Shown here: positions 15,913 through 23,410 of the stretch, piece after piece | Layout: every line of letters starts with the position of its first letter | How positions within the stretch are numbered: the stretch's first letter is position 1 | IMG/VR virus record: IMGVR_UViG_3300047380_000453 | Coordinates: 1-33,498 of that record | DNA length: 33,498 nucleotides | Strand: one strand, 5' to 3' | Source of the DNA: a virus | Position numbers and translations under genes: made by a program | The notes under the pieces: model-generated | Seen by the model: the letters and a program-made list of their open reading frames with translations, nothing else | What the model was told of the DNA's origin: nothing | Databases searched by the model: none

Positions 15913-17382
15913 ATGAAAGACTGGAATAGCATCACAGCTGATAGATACTACGAGAATCTCAACCTTGACAACCGTGTTGGTGTAGGTATTCTTGATATTA
16001 GTCGCGACATACCAAATGCTACAGTACAAAAACGTTCTTTTGATATGACATACTTTTATATCAATCGCATGTTAAAGATGGGCATGTGTAATTACGTAGG
16101 ATTTCATAAACGTGTTGAAACAATTCTTGAAGAAGCACTAGCAAAAGACAAAGAGTTTGCAATGGTAGCATGTCAAGGACTGTTATTGTTTAGAGGACCA
16201 AGTTTAGTGCAACAAAGTGTGGAATATGCTGAAAACAATCCGCAGTTTTTTGTAGTTGGTCACATCATGGACAAAAAGAATCAACATTATCTTACTAAAG
16301 GTGCATACCCTGGGTTACATAGACAATACTTGTTTGTAAATTTAAGCAAATGGGTTGAACTAGGAAAGCCAGCATTTGATGAGATGGGTGTTTTCTGGGA
16401 CAGAAAACCGGAGTTGCAAAATTATTGTCTAAGTGAAGATACTATTCATAGTAATTACACACCTAAGTGGATTAAAAACATGCAAGGTACAAGTAAGTAT
16501 GCTACAACTAGCGATGGTTCTAATTGGATTGATATTGCTATGCGTAAAAACATACAGATTGATAATTTAGACAACGACATGCGAGCCTGCAAAGTATTTT
16601 TATATCCTTATAGTGATTCAGATAAGTTAGGTGCAGTATGGTACAACAAACAAAGCCCTATAGTAGATGAATTAACTAATCAAAGTCAAAAAGCCTGGAT
16701 TAGAAAACAAGCATACCAAGAAGAGATAGAAAAGAATAGAGTATATGCGTTTAACACAGAAACTTTAAGTAGTGAAGGAGTAAGGACAGGCGGAAAACTA
16801 ATCGATCATTTGTTTAGTGCGGCCGCAGGATTTAAACCACTTGCAATATTAAATGCAAACGGCTTTCATGAAGGTACTACAGTACATTACTTTGATTGGT
16901 GCGAAGCAAGTTTAAATTATAAGAAACATTTATTAGAAACTTGGGACGGTTACGATTTAGACAAGTGGTTAATAGAAAATGATTTAGATTATAACTTTAG
17001 TTCTACGTACAGAGGAAACTATAAAAAGTTTTGGGAGCAAGAACTAAAAGACTTTGGAGGCTCATTAGCATTTCAAAGACTATGGAGTAGGTACAGAGAC
17101 CTTAAACATGAGTTTCATGTAGTAGATCTTATATATGATAATACTAAACTGTTTGATGTTATTAATAGTGTACATGGTACTAAGGTAATGTGGACTACTA
17201 ACATATGGTCAAGTGAAATGTTACATTGGAATGTAGAGCCAGAAGAGTTAGAACAGCAATGGTTAAAGTTTGAAGCACAAATACCAAACGACCTTGTACT
17301 ATATGGACATGATTATATTGCAGTTGATATGAATTCACGAGTGCGTGACAACGTACAGTTAACACACCCGAGGTACGCCTAA
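15913..17382 (+). CDS. Large hypothetical protein of unknown function
   Basis: 489 aa, the largest protein in the window, starting at ATG 15913 with AGGGG upstream. No motif identifies it. The N-terminal half reads like an alpha/beta domain, with VGVGILDISRDIP, EFAMVACQGLLLFRG and FFVVGHIMDK. Another alpha/beta segment begins near residue 310, with FKPLAILNANGFHEGTTVHY then DWCEASLNYK. The order of strand, Gly loop, strand and acidic residue resembles a nucleotide- or SAM-binding fold, but this is weak. There is no signal peptide or membrane helix. It overlaps the next hydroxylase gene by one base (TAATG), so it belongs to the modification operon. It could be a two-domain transferase or a scaffold. 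Function unknown. Confidence 0.7.
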   Translation: MKDWNSITADRYYENLNLDNRVGVGILDISRDIPNATVQKRSFDMTYFYINRMLKMGMCNYVGFHKRVETILEEALAKDKEFAMVACQGLLLFRGPSLVQQSVEYAENNPQFFVVGHIMDKKNQHYLTKGAYPGLHRQYLFVNLSKWVELGKPAFDEMGVFWDRKPELQNYCLSEDTIHSNYTPKWIKNMQGTSKYATTSDGSNWIDIAMRKNIQIDNLDNDMRACKVFLYPYSDSDKLGAVWYNKQSPIVDELTNQSQKAWIRKQAYQEEIEKNRVYAFNTETLSSEGVRTGGKLIDHLFSAAAGFKPLAILNANGFHEGTTVHYFDWCEASLNYKKHLLETWDGYDLDKWLIENDLDYNFSSTYRGNYKKFWEQELKDFGGSLAFQRLWSRYRDLKHEFHVVDLIYDNTKLFDVINSVHGTKVMWTTNIWSSEMLHWNVEPEELEQQWLKFEAQIPNDLVLYGHDYIAVDMNSRVRDNVQLTHPRYA

Positions 17383-18029
17383 TGGAAATGAAGCGTTATA
17401 TAGAAAAGCACGACCAAGCAGACTTAGGTTGGGCAGTTAAAAAGTTATGCAAGGTTAATCCATACTCAATGCAAAGTTGGTACGCTGACTTAGAAAGAGA
17501 TTATAGTGATTGGAAGTTTGTTATAGGAGAACAGCAACACGTATGGCAGTTTCCTATTAGTGATCCTGAAGCAAAGACAGGACATCGTCTAATGGACGAT
17601 ACTGCATACTATACACTATGTTGGAACAGTAACGAACCAGGACCTAAGCCATTTGAACAAGGTTGTGCAAAGCCAGAGTATCGAGACAACGACAATGATG
17701 AACTTAACCCAAGAGAATGCTTTAAAGGTTATGCACTAGACGTTGTAAATAATTTGCCAATGCGTAGTAAGAAGTGGTTAGTAACTATTCATACTCCAGG
17801 CACTAAACTAATTACACACCAAGACAGTCCAGATAAACTTCGTGTACACATTCCTATACACACTAATGAAGATAGTAATTGGATTATAGGTGGCGAAACA
17901 TATCACATGGAACCAGGTTGGGCATATCTTGTTAATACAACTATTCCGCATAGTGTGGAAAACAAAGGTAGTACAAATAGAATACATTTATACGGAAAGG
18001 TTTGGACAGATGATTGCCGTAAGTTATAG
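17382..18029 (+). CDS. 2OG-Fe(II) oxygenase, aspartyl beta-hydroxylase-like
   Basis: 215 aa. HQD at residues 146-148 (LITHQDSPDKLRVHIPIHTN), His190 (TTIPHSVEN) and Arg200 (TNRIHLYG) complete an HxD...H...R site. The segment LRVHIPIHTN after the HxD and the phrase WAYLVNTTIPH are shared almost word for word with the proteins at 18428 and 18976, so the three are paralogues. ATG 17382 overlaps the previous stop and has GAGG 9 bases upstream; ATG 17388 is an alternative. The next gene starts inside its last 20 bases. Probable protein or amino-acid hydroxylase; substrate unknown. Confidence 0.8.
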   Translation: MEMKRYIEKHDQADLGWAVKKLCKVNPYSMQSWYADLERDYSDWKFVIGEQQHVWQFPISDPEAKTGHRLMDDTAYYTLCWNSNEPGPKPFEQGCAKPEYRDNDNDELNPRECFKGYALDVVNNLPMRSKKWLVTIHTPGTKLITHQDSPDKLRVHIPIHTNEDSNWIIGGETYHMEPGWAYLVNTTIPHSVENKGSTNRIHLYGKVWTDDCRKL

Positions 18030-18438
18030 TAAGAAAGACTTTGTATCTAAAATGCAAAAAGAAAATATTACAGATACAACAGTTGAAGATACCAACGACT
18101 ATTATATTTGTATTGATTCAACAGGCGGTCCTAACTCAGAGCCATACTTTGAACAGTTTCACCCTAATGTATTAAATTTATGTTTTGATGACGTTTCAAA
18201 AGACAGTACAAATTGGGGCGAAGATATTAAAGACTATTACACAGCCGTTGCACCAACACTAACACAAATTCAACATATTTCAAATTTCCTTAAAGACGCC
18301 TGCGGAACAATTCATATACATTGTATGAAAGGCGAATCACGTAGTAAAGCCGTTGCAGATTATGTAAATAATACGAGAATCAAGCACGACGGAAAGTATG
18401 CGTATACAATTATAAGGGACACACTAGATGAACTTTGA
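18010..18438 (+). CDS. Dual-specificity/tyrosine phosphatase-like protein
   Basis: 142 aa. IHIHCMKGESRSKAVADY contains the HCX5R signature of cysteine-based phosphatases (His104, Cys105, Arg111), followed by a helix as in dual-specificity phosphatases. An upstream LCFDDVSKDS could hold the general-acid Asp (60 or 61). These enzymes remove phosphate from proteins, RNA ends or sugars through a phosphocysteine intermediate. The open frame extends upstream to 17890, but that part overlaps the hydroxylase gene, so ATG 18010, with GGAAAGG upstream, is the likely start. It overlaps the next hydroxylase by 11 bases. It may oppose the mini-kinase at 12691; that pairing is inference. Confidence 0.65.
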   Translation: MIAVSYSKKDFVSKMQKENITDTTVEDTNDYYICIDSTGGPNSEPYFEQFHPNVLNLCFDDVSKDSTNWGEDIKDYYTAVAPTLTQIQHISNFLKDACGTIHIHCMKGESRSKAVADYVNNTRIKHDGKYAYTIIRDTLDEL

Positions 18439-18979
18439 TGTAAAAGAAATATCAGCCAAAATAGACTATAGTGATGTTAGAAGTTATCTTATAGGCTTAG
18501 AAAAAAACTATGCACACTTAAAGTTTACTAATGTAGCTGATACTGTTGATAGTGAAAAACATAAAACTGATGGAGTATATGGTTGGGGTATACAAAGTAA
18601 TTTAGACGACTTAACAATACCATGTCCACCTTGGAACGTACATAAAGAACGTAGCGACAATTATAGAGATACTGTATTAGTACATGGCGTAATTAATAAA
18701 CTTAGAAAACAGTTTCCACAAGCAAGACAGTTTAGTATTAGTGGACATCCACCGGGAACTGAAATAGCACAACATACTGATACTGACAGATATCTCAAAA
18801 TACATATTCCTATATTATCTAACCCAGATGCAAAATTTGTATTTGGTGATAAAACATATTCGCTAACTGTAGGAAAAGCATATCTAATAAATACTACACG
18901 CCCACACGGAACTATTAATAACGGAAAAACTGATAGAGTACATTTATTTTTTAAAGTGCCTGCGGAACATTACATATGA
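18428..18979 (+). CDS. 2OG-Fe(II) oxygenase, aspartyl beta-hydroxylase-like
   Basis: 183 aa, the shortest of the paralogues. HTD at residues 116-118 (IAQHTDTDRYLKIHIPI), His160 (TTRPHGTINN) and Arg170 (TDRVHLFF) form the iron and 2-oxoglutarate site. The N-terminal region is shorter than in its neighbours, so substrate binding probably differs. ATG 18428 lies inside the phosphatase gene, and the end overlaps the next hydroxylase gene by ATGA. Being in a tandem of three related hydroxylases interrupted only by the phosphatase suggests local duplication. Confidence 0.8.
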   Translation: MNFDVKEISAKIDYSDVRSYLIGLEKNYAHLKFTNVADTVDSEKHKTDGVYGWGIQSNLDDLTIPCPPWNVHKERSDNYRDTVLVHGVINKLRKQFPQARQFSISGHPPGTEIAQHTDTDRYLKIHIPILSNPDAKFVFGDKTYSLTVGKAYLINTTRPHGTINNGKTDRVHLFFKVPAEHYI

Positions 18980-19704
18980 GATTATTAAAACCTAAAGATA
19001 TAACAGACGTTGATACATTGTTTGATAGTCTCGAATGGGATATGATTGAATTAGATTTTAGCATTGACAAAGATGACTTAGAATCTTATCATAAAGAACT
19101 ACGATCACGTTTACAACATCTTTGTTTTAATTTTAATTCTAAAGAATACCTACGTCCTGATATATACGAAAGATTTCAAAAAGAAAATGCTGTAGGAAAC
19201 TATGTAGGAAACGTAGGTGGTTGGAGTGTTAGTTGGCCTGTAGAAAGAGATATTCCGTGTCCAAGTAAAACACAAGCTAATGTTTCTAAGTACCCAGAAT
19301 TACAAGACCTTGATGAAGAAAAGTTCTATTACGATTGCGTACCAATGCAAGTTTATAAGTTTGGTATTCTAAATAAAATGATAGAAACTTTATCTTTACA
19401 AGCCCTAAGACAAATACTGATAGCACTACACCCGTCAGGGCTAAAAGTTAATACACATACTGACGGAAAAACTAGAAAACTACACGTTCCATTTCATACT
19501 AATACTGATGCAGTTTTCACTTTTGGTGAAAATAGAGAACGCAAATATCATATGGAATTGGGCAAAGGTTACATAATTAACACCCTTGTACCCCATGGTA
19601 CAGAGAACCCAGGAAACACAGATCGAGTACATTTGTTATCCAGAGTTGACGATTCATTTATGCAATCGCTTTTATCAATAAACTGCAATATAGCAGATAA
19701 ATAA
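18976..19704 (+). CDS. 2OG-Fe(II) oxygenase, aspartyl beta-hydroxylase-like
   Basis: 242 aa. HTD at residues 161-163 (VNTHTDGKTRKLHVPFHTNT), His207 (LVPHGTENPG) and Arg217 (TDRVHLLS) form the site. GWSVSWPVERDIPCPSKTQA in the N-terminal half aligns by eye with GWGIQSNLDDLTIPCPPW of the previous protein. Between the HxD and distal His it has a small insertion with FGENRERKYH. It ends just after a late-promoter box (19696-19703) that serves the downstream propeller gene, so that promoter lies within its coding region. Substrate unknown; protein hydroxylation is the family norm. Confidence 0.8.
   Translation: MRLLKPKDITDVDTLFDSLEWDMIELDFSIDKDDLESYHKELRSRLQHLCFNFNSKEYLRPDIYERFQKENAVGNYVGNVGGWSVSWPVERDIPCPSKTQANVSKYPELQDLDEEKFYYDCVPMQVYKFGILNKMIETLSLQALRQILIALHPSGLKVNTHTDGKTRKLHVPFHTNTDAVFTFGENRERKYHMELGKGYIINTLVPHGTENPGNTDRVHLLSRVDDSFMQSLLSINCNIADK
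19696..19703 (+). promoter_or_regulatory. T4-type late promoter box inside gene end
   Basis: GATAAATA lies at the very end of the hydroxylase gene. Transcription would start near 19709, leaving a leader of about 14 bases containing CAGGAG (19711-19716) before ATG 19723. The short leader and strong ribosome site point to high late expression of the propeller-like protein, as for a virion component. Confidence 0.55.
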
Positions 19705-19722
19705 CAGTAACAGGAGATAATA

Positions 19723-20970
19723 ATGAGCAACACATATTTTACACAGGTATTAGACGAGCCATACCACTTAGGAAATGGCGAGTTTTTGTCAGTGATCACT
19801 AACGGAAAAGTACGCCACGAAGGCGAAGAATCAAGAGATTTTAACAAAGATGCAGGAGCGAGAGCAGGCTTACTTAGAGTAAATGCTGATAAGACTACGT
19901 TTGTAGACTTCTTTGATAAAAGTGAAAACGGTGACAGATACCGTGGCATTGCAGTTGTAGGTAATACAGCATACGTAATGCGTACACAAAAAGATAAAGT
20001 AGATAGCACAATTAGAGTAGCGGCAATAGATTTAACAACTAATGAAGTTACTATGATCGAAGAAAAAGGTGTAACAGTACACGGCTCAGAAACTCCTAAA
20101 ACGTTCTGTGGACACTTTAACTTTGGTAGACCAATTACAGTTGGTACTAAAATTGTTTATCCACCAATTATGAGTGGAATGATTATTGTGTTTGATACAG
20201 TTGCTAATACATTTACAGTACATGAAACAGAAGAAAAGTTTGCTTCTATTCATAGTGTGTATGTAAAAGAACTAAACGAAGTTGTATTTTTTCCATATGG
20301 TAGAACAACTAACGTCCTGTTAACATTAGATATGGGAACAGATAAAATTACATCACACATGGCGCCAACTAACGGTGCGTTTTATCATGTTAACACAAAC
20401 GGAACTAAAGCAGTTGGTGCTCCATTAATTATGGACGGTACTACAGAATTTAACTTTTGGGTATATGACGGTGATACAATTCAATCAGTTGCTTATGATT
20501 CATCTAGCACAGATGACATGGGTGGACAAATGGGTTTCAAATACGGAACTATGAACGGTAACACATTATTAACACATACTTGTTGGGAAGGCTGTAAAGA
20601 GTTTGTATCATTAAACTTAGATACACTTGCTATAGACCATTTTGCAACTAACGAATCGTTAGGTAGTAAGCCTGTTATTAATGCTGGTGATGTTTACTTG
20701 TTTCCATCAATACAAAACCCAAGCATGGTAAATCCAACAACTAAAGTTTTTAAAGTTGAAGGAACTGCAATCAATGAAGTTATGGACTTAGGTACTGCAA
20801 ATATTACTTCAGGATCAATTAACGATACTGATAGTGTTACAATGTTAGCACCTTACAAGTTTGATCTTAGTGATGCAGGCTTAGGCGGTGACATGGCTAT
20901 TGTAGATCTTAATACTAAAACATCAAAACTTCTTCCAGTTAATTTAAGCCTAGAAACTTACAGTAGTTAA
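19723..20970 (+). CDS. Beta-propeller-like repeat protein 3
   Basis: 415 aa. The repeats are more divergent than in the two minus-strand relatives but still periodic: IVYPPIMSGMIIVFDTVA, VVFFPYGRTTNVLLTLDMG, VGAPLIMDGTTEFNFWVYDG, a WEGCKEFVSLNLDT unit and YLFPSIQNPSMVNP. Each core is a strand, Pro-rich turn, then a strand ending in a hydrophobic-Asp step, and Asp-Thr blade ends (FDTVAN, NLDTLA) recur. It has no signal peptide and no catalytic motif. It has its own late promoter and CAGGAG ribosome site, unlike the enzymes upstream, and is followed after 5 bases by the halogenase gene. I infer a displayed virion or substrate protein. A metabolic propeller enzyme cannot be excluded. Confidence 0.65.
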   Translation: MSNTYFTQVLDEPYHLGNGEFLSVITNGKVRHEGEESRDFNKDAGARAGLLRVNADKTTFVDFFDKSENGDRYRGIAVVGNTAYVMRTQKDKVDSTIRVAAIDLTTNEVTMIEEKGVTVHGSETPKTFCGHFNFGRPITVGTKIVYPPIMSGMIIVFDTVANTFTVHETEEKFASIHSVYVKELNEVVFFPYGRTTNVLLTLDMGTDKITSHMAPTNGAFYHVNTNGTKAVGAPLIMDGTTEFNFWVYDGDTIQSVAYDSSSTDDMGGQMGFKYGTMNGNTLLTHTCWEGCKEFVSLNLDTLAIDHFATNESLGSKPVINAGDVYLFPSIQNPSMVNPTTKVFKVEGTAINEVMDLGTANITSGSINDTDSVTMLAPYKFDLSDAGLGGDMAIVDLNTKTSKLLPVNLSLETYSS

Positions 20971-20975
20971 GTAGT

Positions 20976-22196
20976 ATGCGTATCTGCATTATAGGTGGAG
21001 GTACAACAGGCTGGTGGTGTGCAGGCTACATGGAGAAGTTTCTTCCTGATGCTGAAATTACCTTAATTGAATCTGATAATATTCCTATCATAGGAGTAGG
21101 CGAATCTACACTTCCAATGATTAAAACGTTCTTTGATAAGATAGGCGTTGACGAATCTAAATGGATGCCTGAATGTAATGCTATACACAAATACGGAAAT
21201 GTAAAAACTAATTGGGATAAAGCAGACGGAGAACCTTTTGCTTTTACTTTTTGGTATAACGATAACGATACATTTTCTAAATGGTATAAAGAATACGAAG
21301 CAGGTAATAAAACAAAACATCAAATCAACGATGACTTATATGATACTGAAGCATGGCGAGCAGTTGCATATCATTTAGATGCTGAAAAGGCAGGACAGCT
21401 AGTTAAAGATAATTGTAAAAATGTTATTCATAAAATAGCAACGCTAGACAAATTACCTGAAGGCTACGACTTATATGTAGACTGTACAGGATTTCGTAGA
21501 CAGTTTGTTAAAGATAAAACAGAAACAGTATATGATCATCATTTAGTAGATAGTGCATGGGTATGTCCGTTTGAACATGATAAAGACATTTCACACTATA
21601 CAGAATCAATTGCAAGAGAAAACGGCTGGCAGTTTGTTATTGACTTAACAAATAGAATAGGTACAGGATATGTGTTCTCAAGTCAACATACATCAGACGA
21701 AGAAGCACTAAAGAGCTTTAAAGAGTACAATGCACATAGAACTCCGTTTATGGGTAAAGAGCCTAGATTACTTAAATGGAAGCCTAACATACTAACTAAT
21801 CCGTGGACAGATAATGTTGTTGCTGTAGGTCTTTCTAATGGGTTTATTGATCCTTTAGAGTCTAATGCATTGTTTATGACGCAGTATAGTATTACTTTAT
21901 TAGTTGATTGTATTAAAAGAAATGCAAAACAAGGCGTGTATAATAGAAGTATGCGTAACTTGTGGAAAGAAAATAGCGAGTATATTCTACATCATTACAT
22001 GTTAAGTAAAAGAACAGATACTGATTTTTGGAAGTATTATAGCAAGTTTGATGTTACAAAAACTCTATGGGACAATTACACTAAACGTGGTAACAAGTAT
22101 ACTAATTTATATCCTGATGCTATATGGGCAACGCTAGGATTATATCACGATGAGTTCGAACACTACGAGCCTAAAGATTTAGCTCTTTCTTCATAA
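20976..22196 (+). CDS. Flavin-dependent tryptophan halogenase family protein
   Basis: 406 aa. The FAD-binding GGGTTGWWCAGYM is at residues 7-19, with GVGESTLP at 40-47. AIHKYGNVKTNW includes Lys72, in the position of the catalytic lysine of PrnA-type halogenases. IDPLESNALFMTQ matches the region of the active-site glutamate. The WxWxIP motif is changed: NGWQFVIDLTNRIGTGYVFS occupies its place. Canonical enzymes are about 500-540 aa, so roughly 100 residues are missing, mostly in the substrate lid and C-terminus. They chlorinate or brominate an indole or phenol, using reduced FAD, halide and O2. Homologues are known from marine phages. It may act on a protein-bound aromatic residue. Its 3' end overlaps the convergent GNAT gene by 34 bases. 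Confidence 0.85.
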   Translation: MRICIIGGGTTGWWCAGYMEKFLPDAEITLIESDNIPIIGVGESTLPMIKTFFDKIGVDESKWMPECNAIHKYGNVKTNWDKADGEPFAFTFWYNDNDTFSKWYKEYEAGNKTKHQINDDLYDTEAWRAVAYHLDAEKAGQLVKDNCKNVIHKIATLDKLPEGYDLYVDCTGFRRQFVKDKTETVYDHHLVDSAWVCPFEHDKDISHYTESIARENGWQFVIDLTNRIGTGYVFSSQHTSDEEALKSFKEYNAHRTPFMGKEPRLLKWKPNILTNPWTDNVVAVGLSNGFIDPLESNALFMTQYSITLLVDCIKRNAKQGVYNRSMRNLWKENSEYILHHYMLSKRTDTDFWKYYSKFDVTKTLWDNYTKRGNKYTNLYPDAIWATLGLYHDEFEHYEPKDLALSS

Positions 22197-22702
22197 TACT
22201 TACTAACATTAATACGCCACAAACTTTGCGGAACGTTATATAGTTCTATAGTTTGTTCTAAATGCCATACACCTCTTTTAGCAATTAACGGTGCGGCAAC
22301 ATCATTAGCACGTTTACTTTTACCGCCATCATTGTTTACGTTAGTACTAATATAAAGTTCTGCATTAGGATTTTGTGCTAACGCCCATTCCATTTGCATA
22401 GGTAACATATGACCAAAGTGTATACCTGTCTTAAAAAAGTCTCTACCACTGCCTAGTGTATATCCTGGTAACTGAGCACCACGAAACAAACAACGATAAG
22501 CATTTGTACTTACTTCCGGCAAAGAGTGTATACCTGCAATACTAACAATTTTATTATCAACTATAGCAACTGTCCAAGCACCGGTATCTAAACACCATTG
22601 CCATTTCATTTTTTCTAAAGAAGTATTATTACTAAAGTTTTGACTGTTACAAAAATCTAATACTTTATCTTTATCGTTTGCTGTAGCGAATCTAAAATCC
22701 AT
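22163..22702 (-). CDS. GNAT-type N-acyltransferase-like protein
   Basis: 179 aa. MDFRFATANDKDKVLDFCNS opens like a GNAT domain (strand, helix). It continues with WTVAIVDNKIVSIAGIHSL, the paired beta strands of motif D/A, and the segment MQMEWALAQNPNAELYISTN resembles the helix and strand of motif B. A Q/RxxGxG/A acetyl-CoA loop is not distinct; PGYTLGSGRDFFKTG may stand in. It is translated after the adenylation protein at 22692 (11-base overlap). Together they could activate and transfer an acyl group, as in aminoacyl or fatty-acyl modification of sugars or lysines. Its end overlaps the halogenase gene on the other strand. Fold call moderate. Confidence 0.6.
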   Translation of the reverse strand: MDFRFATANDKDKVLDFCNSQNFSNNTSLEKMKWQWCLDTGAWTVAIVDNKIVSIAGIHSLPEVSTNAYRCLFRGAQLPGYTLGSGRDFFKTGIHFGHMLPMQMEWALAQNPNAELYISTNVNNDGGKSKRANDVAAPLIAKRGVWHLEQTIELYNVPQSLWRINVSKYYEERAKSLGS

Positions 22703-23366
22703 TCTTCCAAGTTCGTCCTGTTGGTTCTTTTAATCTTCCGTGAAACTCTTTTGTGTCCATGTTAAAAACATCGCCTGTTGACTTACCATTAATAATACAA
22801 TGCTGTAAGTTATGTCCACCGGACGCTTGTAACGGCATAAACATAACGTGGTTTTCTTTTTGGTCAATAGTGGTTAAATCAAAACTAGGTGAGTCGTACC
22901 CAATCATTACAGGTGGAGCATATTCTGTCATGCCATACCAATTAGCAACTGTTTGTACACCACGCTCTTTAAAAGCATCAATAAATGATTGTTCAATTTT
23001 ACTGCTACCTGTAACCATATAACGTACACAACTCATGTCTAAGTCTTTAAAGCCTTTTGTCTTTTGTAACAATTCTAAATGGCGTGGAATTAACGCTATA
23101 TACGTCGGTTTAACGCTATTAAACAGCTTAGGGTAGGTAAGTGCATTAAAGTTGCTACTAACTAGCTGTGCGCCGCTTATATAAGCAGGATGAGCTGTTA
23201 TAGTGTAGTGTGCTATAGTGTTTGCAGGAAAGACATCTAGTACAATGTCGTCTTTAGTTAAACCAATTTCTTTTGCTGAACGTTCTGCACAATGGTTAAT
23301 ATGTTCCCAAGAATGTGTAACAACTTTGGGTTGGTCCGTACTACCAGATGTGAATAAAGTAAGCAT
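22692..23366 (-). CDS. Minimal AMP-binding (ANL) adenylation domain
   Basis: 224 aa. FTSGSTDQPKVVTHSW (residues 5-20) is the ATP-phosphate-binding A3 motif of the ANL superfamily, here at the very start of the protein. VANWYGMTEYAPP matches the A5 motif, and KSTGDVFNMDTKEFHGRLKE resembles the A7 region (GD...G....GR). Normal members are 500 aa or more. This one lacks the N-terminal subdomain before A3 and the whole C-terminal subdomain with the A10 lysine. The frame is intact and compact, so it looks like a selected minimal form rather than decay. It would activate a carboxylate as its AMP ester, perhaps handing it to the overlapping GNAT protein. The ribosome site before ATG 23366 is weak. 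Confidence 0.72.
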   Translation of the reverse strand: MLTLFTSGSTDQPKVVTHSWEHINHCAERSAKEIGLTKDDIVLDVFPANTIAHYTITAHPAYISGAQLVSSNFNALTYPKLFNSVKPTYIALIPRHLELLQKTKGFKDLDMSCVRYMVTGSSKIEQSFIDAFKERGVQTVANWYGMTEYAPPVMIGYDSPSFDLTTIDQKENHVMFMPLQASGGHNLQHCIINGKSTGDVFNMDTKEFHGRLKEPTGRTWKNGF

Positions 23367-23410
23367 AAACTTACTTATTGGAAATTTGTGTTGAAGTTAC
23401 TGTATGTGGT

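Noticed and set aside
17890-18009. Upstream extension of the phosphatase frame
   Set aside because: It lies wholly within the hydroxylase gene, and ATG 18010 has a ribosome site.
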